Both the position numbers and the translations under genes were made by a program. Shown in pieces: positions 1 to 5,589 of a stretch of DNA of 6,290 nucleotides (the stretch's first letter is position 1; each line of letters begins with the position of its first letter). Source of the stretch: Oscillospiraceae bacterium (GTDB lineage Bacteria; Bacillota; Clostridia; Oscillospirales; Oscillospiraceae); the NCBI GenBank assembly GCA_016286595.1, contig JAEETR010000087.1, positions 1 through 6,290 of the forward strand, given 5' to 3'. The notes beneath the pieces were generated by a model, which saw nothing but the letters and a program-made list of their open reading frames with translations, ran no database searches and had not been told where the DNA came from.

Positions 1-578
1 AGGCGCACCTCCACGGAAAACGTCTTAAGGTGGTCCGGGCCCTCCTCGCCGATGACGTGGTAGGACAGCACCTGCCCGCCCTTTCTCTGCACCAGCTCCT
101 GCAGCTGGGTCTTCGAGTCGGTCACGGCCACGCCGGTACGCTCGTACCCGTCAAGGAGCAGGCTTTTCACGGCTTTCTCGGCGGCTTCGATGCCTCCGTC
201 GAGATATATGGCGGCCAGCACCGCCTCCACAGCGTCCGCCAGGATAGACGGGCGGGTCCTTCCGCCGCCCAGTTCCTCGCCCTTGCCGAGGCGGAGATAT
301 GCTCCCAGTCCCAGCCGGGCGGCAACGCCGTCAAGACTGCGCTCGCACACCAGTTCGCTTCTGAGCCGGGTCATCTTTCCCTCAGGCATATCGGCGCTGC
401 GCTCGAAAAGATAGCGCGCCACGATAAGGCCCAGCACCGCGTCGCCCAGAAACTCCAGGCGCTCGTTGCATTGGACCTTTCCGCGCTGCTCGTTGGCGTA
501 GGAGCTGTGGGTCAGCGCCTCGGTGAGCAGTTCCCTGTCCGAGAAGGTATAGCCCAGTTTTTCCTCAAGAGCCTTCAT
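1..578 (-). CDS. rnc: Ribonuclease III, 3' end cut off by the window
   Basis: RNase III is an Mg2+-dependent endonuclease that cuts double-stranded RNA, including rRNA precursors and structured mRNAs; it acts as a cytoplasmic homodimer. 192 residues are visible, beginning MKALEEKLGYTF. The family signature NERLEFLGDAVL lies at residues 38-49, with metal-binding Glu42 and Asp46. The second acidic pair is Asp115 and Glu118 in DAVEAVLAAIYLDGG. The double-stranded-RNA-binding domain opens at about residue 154 (DSKTQLQELVQ) and is cut after Arg192. Bacterial RNase III is usually about 225-230 residues, so roughly 35 are missing beyond base 1. The ATG at 578 is the only plausible start: the same frame has a stop at 603-605 and no start codon between. 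It lies 13 bp after the acpP stop with no clear Shine-Dalgarno sequence, so translation probably depends on ribosomes finishing acpP. Identification is secure. Confidence 0.96.
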   Translation of the reverse strand, partial: MKALEEKLGYTFSDRELLTEALTHSSYANEQRGKVQCNERLEFLGDAVLGLIVARYLFERSADMPEGKMTRLRSELVCERSLDGVAARLGLGAYLRLGKGEELGGGRTRPSILADAVEAVLAAIYLDGGIEAAEKAVKSLLLDGYERTGVAVTDSKTQLQELVQRKGGQVLSYHVIGEEGPDHLKTFSVEVR

Positions 579-591
579 AGCTATTAACCGT

Positions 592-831
592 TCAGGCGCC
601 CTCTACCATATTGGCGACGTACTCTGCCAGATCTCCGACGGAATTGAGCTTGGCCAGCTCCTCCTCGTTGGTCTCAGCCAGACTGTACTCCTCCTCGAGG
701 GCCATGGTCAGCTCCACTATGTCAAGGGAGTCCGCGCCCAGATCGTCCACAAAAAGCGTGTCGGCGGTGATGGCGTCAAGATCCCTGTTGAACTGGTATG
801 CCACCATCTCGCGAACCTTATCCAAAATCAT
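592..831 (-). CDS. acpP: Acyl carrier protein
   Basis: This is the small acidic carrier that holds growing fatty acyl chains on a 4'-phosphopantetheine arm during type II fatty acid synthesis and delivers acyl groups to PlsX and acyltransferases in the cytoplasm. It has 79 residues, the normal length. The modification site is Ser35 in LGADSLDIVEL, which starts the recognition helix II; the following stretch TMALEEEY is typical. The C-terminal helix is recognisable as SVGDLAEYV. The region between helices II and III reads YSLAETNEEELAKL and lacks the Ile-Pro-Asp-Glu type motif seen in many FASII carriers (see findings). The ATG at 831 is set by an AGGAGGT ribosome binding site 7 nt upstream. 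The gene has its own promoter and sits between plsX and rnc. That it serves FASII rather than a polyketide or peptide pathway follows from its neighbours and sequence. Confidence 0.97.
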   Translation of the reverse strand: MILDKVREMVAYQFNRDLDAITADTLFVDDLGADSLDIVELTMALEEEYSLAETNEEELAKLNSVGDLAEYVANMVEGA

Positions 832-838
832 TCCAGTT

Positions 839-845
839 ACCTCCT
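839..845 (-). promoter_or_regulatory. Ribosome binding site of acpP
   Basis: The minus strand reads AGGAGGT, a full match to the anti-Shine-Dalgarno core, with 7 nt before the ATG at 831. It is the strongest ribosome binding site in the window, which suits a very abundant protein. Confidence 0.9.
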
Positions 846-863
846 GTGATAAATCTCGTCTGT

Positions 864-880
864 ACCCGATTGATTCGGGT
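864..880 (-). repeat. Perfect dyad (hairpin) in the acpP leader
   Basis: On the minus strand ACCCGA and TCGGGT form 6-bp perfect arms around a 5-nt loop ATCAA. If transcription starts about 7 nt after the -10 box (near base 882), this hairpin stands within a few nucleotides of the mRNA 5' end and 18 nt before the ribosome binding site. No T run follows it, so it is not an intrinsic terminator. A 5' stabilising stem or a protein-binding site are both possible; the function is not known. Confidence 0.55.
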
Positions 881-887
881 CCAGCTT

Positions 888-899
888 GATATTAGTATC
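888..899 (-). promoter_or_regulatory. Candidate operator dyad covering the acpP -10 box
   Basis: The minus strand reads GATACTAATATC, with GATA and TATC as inverted arms around CTAA. It contains the entire -10 hexamer, so a bound protein would block RNA polymerase. The TACTAA core resembles one half of the FapR operator of Bacillus fatty-acid genes as I remember it, but the second half-site is not evident. The arms are only 4 bp, so chance is a real alternative. Confidence 0.3.
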
Positions 900-917
900 C
901 CGCCGGGGATTTGTCAA
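889..917 (-). promoter_or_regulatory. Sigma-A type promoter of acpP
   Basis: The -35 box TTGACA (912-917, minus strand) matches the consensus exactly. A 17-bp spacer (895-911) leads to TAATAT (889-894), which matches TATAAT at four of six positions, including the first two bases and the last two. The predicted start is near base 882, giving a leader of about 50 nt before acpP. The -35 box begins only 4 bp after the plsX stop codon and no terminator lies between, so read-through from plsX is also expected. The promoter probably also serves rnc downstream. Confidence 0.8.
897..910 (-). repeat. Inverted repeat in the acpP promoter spacer
   Basis: ATCCC and GGGAT (minus strand) are perfect 5-bp arms around CGGC, lying entirely between the -35 and -10 boxes. 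A dyad here could be an operator, but arms this short also arise by chance in GC-rich DNA. Confidence 0.3.
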
Positions 918-921
918 CCGT

Positions 922-1959
922 TTATTGCTCCGCGCTCTGGGGCGTCACCCGGTACTCCGCCACGGGGCTGGCGGCAATCTGTCCGCACACGTCGGCGGAC
1001 ACGGCGTTCATTGCCTGACGCACGGCGTTCTTTATCGCGGCGGCGTCGGAGGAGCCGTGGGCCTTGATCACGGGCTTGGATATGCCCAGCATGGCGGTGC
1101 CCCCCACCTCGGAGGAGTCGAACATCTTCTTCAGACCCATGATGTCGTCCTTGACCATGGCGGCGGCTATTTTTGCCTTGGTGCTGCCCATGAAGATGCG
1201 TTTGAGCTGACCCATGGCGAATATGCCCATGCCCTCCAGCGTCTTGAGGAGGACGTTGCCGGTAAAGCCGTCGGTGACTACGACGTCGCACTTGTCCAGC
1301 ATAACGTCCCGGGCCTCGACGTTGCCGATAAAGTTTATCCTGCCCTCGTCCCCCGCCGTCTTGAGCAGCTTGTACGTCTCCTGGCGGAGAGCGTCGCCCT
1401 TGGTGTCCTCGGCGCCGATGTTCAGGAGGGCCACCCGGGGGTCGCTTATGCCCATCACGGTCTTGGCGTAGTAGTAGCCCATGAAGGCGAACTGGATGAG
1501 GTATTCGCTGGAGCACTCGGCGTTGGCGCCGCAGTCGATAAGCAGGGTGCCCTTCCCGCCGTTGGGGATGAGAGGGGCCAGGGCCGCGCGGCGCACGCCC
1601 TTTATCCGCTTGACCACCAGCGTGGCGCCGGAGATGAGAGCGCCGGTGGAACCGGCGGACACCATGGCGTCGGCCTTACCGTCGTGGACGAGCTTCAGTC
1701 CGACGGTCATGGAGGAGTCGGGCTTTGAGCGGACGGCATTGGCCGGGTCGTCGTGCATGTCTATGACCTCGGCGGCGTTGGCAATCTCAACCTTTGCGGG
1801 CAGTTCCTTCCGGCCCATTTTGTCAAGACAGCGGAGGATCTCTTCTCCGCGTCCCACGAGGATGATCTCCGCGCCAAGCTCCTCGGCGGCCTGTATGGCG
1901 CCCTTGACTATCTCAAAGGGGGCGTTGTCACCACCCATGGCGTCAACCACTATTTTCAT
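922..1959 (-). CDS. plsX: Phosphate acyltransferase PlsX
   Basis: PlsX converts acyl-ACP and inorganic phosphate to acyl-phosphate, the donor that PlsY uses to make lysophosphatidic acid. It is a soluble enzyme that associates peripherally with the membrane and links fatty acid to phospholipid synthesis. The 345-residue product begins MKIVVDAMGGDNAP, the family N terminus. Other family blocks are IDMHDDPANAVRSKPDSSM (66-84), SAGSTGAL (101-108), LLIDCGAN (139-146), NIGAEDTKG (180-188), VTDGFTGN (228-235), and a C-terminal stretch with VGGTAMLGI and KAHGSSDAAAI. The length is usual for the family. I chose ATG 1959 because GGAGA at 1968-1972 lies 8 nt upstream. The longer in-frame TTG at 1974 would overlap that site and add five residues the family lacks. 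The gene follows trmFO by 43 bp and precedes acpP, whose acylated product is its substrate. Confidence 0.96.
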   Translation of the reverse strand: MKIVVDAMGGDNAPFEIVKGAIQAAEELGAEIILVGRGEEILRCLDKMGRKELPAKVEIANAAEVIDMHDDPANAVRSKPDSSMTVGLKLVHDGKADAMVSAGSTGALISGATLVVKRIKGVRRAALAPLIPNGGKGTLLIDCGANAECSSEYLIQFAFMGYYYAKTVMGISDPRVALLNIGAEDTKGDALRQETYKLLKTAGDEGRINFIGNVEARDVMLDKCDVVVTDGFTGNVLLKTLEGMGIFAMGQLKRIFMGSTKAKIAAAMVKDDIMGLKKMFDSSEVGGTAMLGISKPVIKAHGSSDAAAIKNAVRQAMNAVSADVCGQIAASPVAEYRVTPQSAEQ

Positions 1960-1967
1960 AGTCTTTA

Positions 1968-1972
1968 TCTCC
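1968..1972 (-). promoter_or_regulatory. Ribosome binding site that sets the plsX start
   Basis: GGAGA on the minus strand lies 8 nt before ATG 1959. It overlaps the alternative TTG codon at 1972-1974, so it cannot serve that TTG and supports the shorter protein. Confidence 0.8.
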
Positions 1973-1982
1973 AATCTTATTT

Positions 1983-1999
1983 CCGGGACGGGTCCCCGG
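1983..1999 (-). repeat. GC-rich hairpin between trmFO and plsX
   Basis: The minus strand reads CCGGGGACCCGTCCCGG. It can fold into a six-pair stem with one bulged G and a CCCG tetraloop, starting 3 nt after the trmFO stop codon. It is followed by AAATAAG rather than a T run, so it is not a standard intrinsic terminator in this direction, nor is there a T run on the other strand. It could be an RNA-processing or stabilising element; no function can be shown from sequence. Confidence 0.4.
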
Positions 2000-2002
2000 T
2001 CT

Positions 2003-3313
2003 TCAGTCCAGTCTGCCTTCCTGCGCCATATCCGCCAGGATGGACAGCGATCTGGCTGAGATCTCTGCGTTTTTATTTCTCTTCCCCTTCACCCGGTGGT
2101 CAAGGGGCGTTATTATCCCGAAATTGACGTTCATGGGCTGGAAATCGCCCACGCTTCCGCCGCTGACGTACATGGACAGGGCTCCGATGGCCGTCTCCGC
2201 CGGGAAATCGGCGGGGGTGAGGCCGCGAAGCTCTCTTGCCGTCTCGAGGCCGGCCAGCAGACCGGAGGCGGCGGACTCAACGTAACCCTCCACGCCGGTC
2301 ATCTGTCCGGCGAAGGATATGCGCTTGTCGCTTTTGAGTCTGTAATATCTGTCCAGCAGGGACGGTGAATTCAGATACGTATTTCTGTGCATGACGCCGT
2401 AGCGCACGTACTCGGCATGGGCAAGGGCAGGTATCATGGAGAACACCCGCCGCTGCTCGGGGAATTTCAGATGGGTCTGAAAGCCCACTATGTTGTACAG
2501 CGTCCCCGCCTCGTTGTCCTGGCGGAGCTGCACCACGGCGTAGGGCTCTTTCCCGGTCTTCGGGTCTTTTATGCCCACGGGCTTGAGCGGTCCGTACCGC
2601 AGGGTATCCTCCCCTCGGCGGGCCATGACCTCCACGGGCATGCATCCCTCGAACACTCCCCCGTCGTCAAAGCCGTGGAGCTGCGCTTCCTGCGCCGATG
2701 CCAGTTCACGGACGAAAGATACGTACTGTTCCTTATCCATGGGGCAGTTGACGTAGTCGGCGGTGCCCTTGTCGTAGCGGGAGGCGAAGAAGGCGCTTTC
2801 CATATCCACGCTCTCCAGAGTCACGATGGGGGCCACGGCGTCGAAAAAGTGCAGATCGGAGCCGGGACACAGGGCCGCTATGGCCTGTGCCATGGGATCC
2901 GACGTCAGAGGCCCGGTGGCGATGATCACCCGGCCGTCGGGTATCCGGTCAGCCTCCCGGTACTCCACCGTTACGCAAGGGTGCGAGGTCAGCGTGTCGG
3001 TGACCATGCGGGAGAAAGTCTCTCTGTCCACAGCCAGCGCGCCTCCGGCGGGCAGCCGGGTGGCGTCAGCGCAGCGCATGATGAGGCTGTCAAGGCGCCG
3101 CATCTCCTCCTTGAGAAGGCCCACGGCGTTCGTAAGTTCGTCGGAGCGCAGGGAGTTGGAGCACACCAGTTCCGCGAAGGTGTCCGCCGTGTGGGCGGGG
3201 GTGCGCTTTTCCGGCTTCATCTCCACCAGAGTCACGTCTATCCCCCGTTTTGCCAGCTGCCATGCCGCCTCGCTGCCTGCGAGGCCGGCGCCCAGCACGG
3301 TGACGGGGCTCAC
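2003..3313 (-). CDS. trmFO: FAD/folate-dependent tRNA (uracil-54-C5)-methyltransferase
   Basis: TrmFO makes ribothymidine at position 54 of the tRNA T-loop, taking the methylene group from 5,10-methylenetetrahydrofolate and reducing it with FADH2; it acts in the cytoplasm. The 436-residue product has the FAD-binding dinucleotide fold at its N terminus (VTVLGAGLAGSEAAWQ, residues 4-18). Cys51 in ELVCSNSLRSD and Cys224 in FEGCMPVEVMA correspond to the two catalytic cysteines described for the Bacillus enzyme. GFQTHLKFPEQ and FAGQMTGVEGYVESAASG are further family blocks, and the C terminus carries NVNFGIITPL. The start is GTG 3311-3313 in a GTGA overlap with the topA stop. GGAGGG at 3320-3325, 6 nt upstream, supports it, and the resulting N terminus matches the family. 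The overlap implies translational coupling with topA. Identification is secure. Confidence 0.96.
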   Translation of the reverse strand: MSPVTVLGAGLAGSEAAWQLAKRGIDVTLVEMKPEKRTPAHTADTFAELVCSNSLRSDELTNAVGLLKEEMRRLDSLIMRCADATRLPAGGALAVDRETFSRMVTDTLTSHPCVTVEYREADRIPDGRVIIATGPLTSDPMAQAIAALCPGSDLHFFDAVAPIVTLESVDMESAFFASRYDKGTADYVNCPMDKEQYVSFVRELASAQEAQLHGFDDGGVFEGCMPVEVMARRGEDTLRYGPLKPVGIKDPKTGKEPYAVVQLRQDNEAGTLYNIVGFQTHLKFPEQRRVFSMIPALAHAEYVRYGVMHRNTYLNSPSLLDRYYRLKSDKRISFAGQMTGVEGYVESAASGLLAGLETARELRGLTPADFPAETAIGALSMYVSGGSVGDFQPMNVNFGIITPLDHRVKGKRNKNAEISARSLSILADMAQEGRLD

Positions 3314-5577
3314 GCCTTACCCTCCGCGTTTTTCCTTGTTGAGGTCTTTTTCGCGCTCTTTGCCGCGGCGGACTTTTTCGCCGCAGACTTCTTCGAGGCG
3401 GAGTTTTTGATCTCAGGGGCCTCTCCTGCGGCGGAGATATCGTCCGGTTTGGAGGCGGAGGATGATTTTCTCCTGTATCCCCGCTTGTCCTCCGGCAGGA
3501 AATTGGAGCACTTCTCGTTTATGCAGTAGGGCTTCATAAAACCTCTGCCGGAGCGCTTGAACATGGTCTGCCCGCAAACGGGGCAGTTGTCCTTCACCGG
3601 CACGTCCCAGGTGATGAAGCCGCAGGTCTTCAGGTTTTCGCAGGCGTAATAGGTATAGCCGTTGCGGGAGGTGCGCTTGAGTATGCGCCCGCCGCAGCGG
3701 GGACATTTGCCGGGCATCTCCACGACTATGGGCATGGTGAACTTGCACTCGGGGTAGCCCGGGCATGCCAGGAAACGGCCGAAGCGGCCGGATTTTATCA
3801 CGAGCTTGCGCCCGCAGTTGGGGCAGACCTCGTCGGTCTCCTCGGCGGGTATGCGGATATACTCGCCCTCCAGCGCCTTTTCGGCGGACTTGAGGGAATC
3901 GTCAAAGGGACCGTAGAACTCCCGGAGCACGTCCTTCCAGGGCTTTTTGCCCTTCTCCACGCCGTCCAGCTCCTCCTCCATCCTGGCGGTGAAGCCCAAA
4001 TCGACGATATCGGTGAAGCGCTCCTTCATCAGTTCTGTGACAACCTCGCCGGTGGGGGTGGGCCGCAGGTTCTTGCCCTCCTTGACGACGTATTCCCTGT
4101 CGATGATGGTGGACACGGTGGGTGCGTAGGTGCTGGGGCGGCCAACGCCGGTCTCCTCCATCTCGCGGATAAGGCTGGCTTCGGTATATCTGGCGGGGGG
4201 CTGGGTGAACTTCTGCTCCCTGTCGAGGCCACGGAGCGTCAGTTCCTCTCCCTCGGTCAGGTCGGGCAGGTCCTGGGTCTTCTCCTCCTCCGCGTCGTCC
4301 CGGCCCTCCTCGTAAACGGCGGTAAAGCCGGGGAATTTCATCACGTTGGCGGAGCAGCGGAAGGTATATCCCGCCGACTCGATATTCGCGGTAACGCTGT
4401 CGAAAACGGCATTGGCCATCTGGCTGGCTATGAACCTGTTCCAGATGAGCCTGTAAAGCCGGTACTGGTCGCTGGTGACGAAGGCCTTCACCCGTTCCGG
4501 TGTCAGGGTCACGTCGGTGGGACGGATGGCCTCGTGGGCGTCCTGGGCGCCGCTCTTTGTGCGGAAGGTGCGGGGCTTGCCGTAATAGTAGCTGCTGCCG
4601 TAACGCTCACGTATAACGTTTCCGGCGGCGGACAGCGCCTCGGCGGATATGCGCAGGGAATCGGTACGCATGTAGGTTATAAGGCCTACTGTGCCTCCCT
4701 CGATATCCACGCCCTCGTAAAGCTGCTGGGCGATGCTCATGGTGCGGCGGGGCGTCATACCCAGTTTTCTGGATGCCTCCTGCTGCAGCGTGGAGGTTAT
4801 GAACGGGGGCGACGGGGAACGCTGGCGGTCTGCCCGCTTCACATCCCTGACGCGGAACACGTCGGCTGAGACGGCGGCAGCGACGGCGTTGACGTCCTCC
4901 TCGCTGCCCAGCTCGCCCTTCTTCCCGCCCTTGCCGTAATATGCGGCGGTGAACACGGCGTCGGAGCCGGACTTGGACAGTCTGGCATTGAGAAGCCAGT
5001 ACTCCTTGGGCACGAAGGCCCGGATCTCCGCCTCTCTGTCCACCACCATTCTGGTGGCGACGGACTGGACCCGTCCCGCGGAAAGGCCCTTCTTGACCTT
5101 TCTCCACAGGAAGGGGGACAGCTTGTAGCCCACCACCCTGTCGAGGATGCGGCGGGCCTGCTGGGCGTCCACCAGGTCCTGGTCGATGGCCCGGGGATGG
5201 CGGATGGAGTCGGTGACGACGCTCTTCGTTATCTCGTTGAAGGTGACCCGGTTGACCTGGTCGTCGGGTATATCAAGCAGTTCCTTCAGGTGCCAGGAAA
5301 TGGCCTCGCCCTCACGATCGGGGTCGGTGGCGAGGTACACCCTGCTGCTGGCTCTCGCGGCCTTGCGCAGCGCGTCTATGGTGTCCTCCCTGCCCTTGAC
5401 GGGCTGATAGTCGGGGATGAAGCCCCCCTCTATGTCCACGCCCATCGTGCTCTTGGGCAGGTCCCGCAGATGGCCCATGGAGGCCGTGACCCTGTACTCG
5501 GGCCCCAGATATTTGCCTATCGTCTTGGCTTTGGCGGGAGACTCGACTATTACAAGATTGGTCTTCGCTCTTGGCAT
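3310..5577 (-). CDS. topA: DNA topoisomerase I (type IA)
   Basis: This enzyme relaxes negative supercoils behind RNA polymerase by breaking one DNA strand through a 5'-phosphotyrosine bond and passing the other strand. The 755-residue product starts with the TOPRIM domain: LVIVESPAKAKTIGKYLG has the general acid/base Glu12, and the metal site is Asp85, Asp87 and Glu89 in TDPDREGEAISWH. The catalytic Tyr302 is in GLITYMRTDS. GVGRPSTYAPTVSTI is another core block. Three four-cysteine zinc-ribbon domains follow at residues 585-611, 625-652 and 665-690. A basic Lys/Ala/Ser-rich tail occupies about 701-755. The ATG at 5577 has GAGGA 7 nt upstream, overlapping the dprA stop. The stop overlaps the trmFO start by 4 bp. 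Length and domain order fit bacterial TopA, and all key catalytic residues checked are present. Confidence 0.97.
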   Translation of the reverse strand: MPRAKTNLVIVESPAKAKTIGKYLGPEYRVTASMGHLRDLPKSTMGVDIEGGFIPDYQPVKGREDTIDALRKAARASSRVYLATDPDREGEAISWHLKELLDIPDDQVNRVTFNEITKSVVTDSIRHPRAIDQDLVDAQQARRILDRVVGYKLSPFLWRKVKKGLSAGRVQSVATRMVVDREAEIRAFVPKEYWLLNARLSKSGSDAVFTAAYYGKGGKKGELGSEEDVNAVAAAVSADVFRVRDVKRADRQRSPSPPFITSTLQQEASRKLGMTPRRTMSIAQQLYEGVDIEGGTVGLITYMRTDSLRISAEALSAAGNVIRERYGSSYYYGKPRTFRTKSGAQDAHEAIRPTDVTLTPERVKAFVTSDQYRLYRLIWNRFIASQMANAVFDSVTANIESAGYTFRCSANVMKFPGFTAVYEEGRDDAEEEKTQDLPDLTEGEELTLRGLDREQKFTQPPARYTEASLIREMEETGVGRPSTYAPTVSTIIDREYVVKEGKNLRPTPTGEVVTELMKERFTDIVDLGFTARMEEELDGVEKGKKPWKDVLREFYGPFDDSLKSAEKALEGEYIRIPAEETDEVCPNCGRKLVIKSGRFGRFLACPGYPECKFTMPIVVEMPGKCPRCGGRILKRTSRNGYTYYACENLKTCGFITWDVPVKDNCPVCGQTMFKRSGRGFMKPYCINEKCSNFLPEDKRGYRRKSSSASKPDDISAAGEAPEIKNSASKKSAAKKSAAAKSAKKTSTRKNAEGKA
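3320..3325 (-). promoter_or_regulatory. Ribosome binding site deciding the trmFO GTG start
   Basis: GGAGGG on the minus strand, inside the last codons of topA, stands 6 nt before the GTG start. Its spacing selects GTG 3313 over any downstream ATG, the next of which falls within the conserved N-terminal fold (Met32). Confidence 0.75.
3343..3405 (-). other. Lys/Ala/Ser-rich C-terminal tail repeat of TopA
   Basis: Residues 725-745 of TopA run as imperfect repeats of the SAAKK / SAAAK / SAKK type, resembling histone-H1-like tails. The DNA shows matching short GA-rich repeats, such as repeated AAAAAGTC-like units. The segment is probably disordered and positively charged. Binding to DNA or to RNA polymerase is known for basic tails of some other bacterial TopA proteins; here it is inference. 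Confidence 0.75.
3508..3825 (-). other. Three tandem zinc-ribbon domains of TopA
   Basis: Each unit has a CPxCG knuckle and a second Cys pair 16-18 residues later: CPNCG...CPGYPEC (585-611), CPRCG...CENLKTC (625-652) and CPVCG...CINEKC (665-690). All twelve cysteines are present, so all three are likely to bind zinc. In known type IA enzymes such units bind single-stranded DNA and help strand passage. Confidence 0.9.
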
Positions 5578-5584
5578 TGGGGTT

Positions 5585-5589
5585 TCCTC
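5585..5589 (-). promoter_or_regulatory. Ribosome binding site of topA
   Basis: GAGGA on the minus strand lies 7 nt before ATG 5577. It shares bases with the dprA TGA stop (5588-5590), which ties topA translation to dprA. Confidence 0.75.

Noticed and set aside
30..587. A 185-codon plus-strand frame at the left edge
   Set aside because: The minus strand here encodes RNase III with all catalytic residues, so the plus-strand frame is a shadow.
886..1728. A 280-codon open frame on the plus strand opposite plsX
   Set aside because: It is the complement of plsX coding sequence with biased composition and no recognisable motif; it also runs across the acpP promoter. PlsX on the minus strand explains the region.
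2387..3529. A 380-codon open frame on the plus strand, opposite trmFO and the topA end
   Set aside because: It is antisense to two clearly identified genes, has no family features, is His/Gly/Val-rich as expected from the complement of GC-rich codons, and runs across the topA/trmFO boundary.
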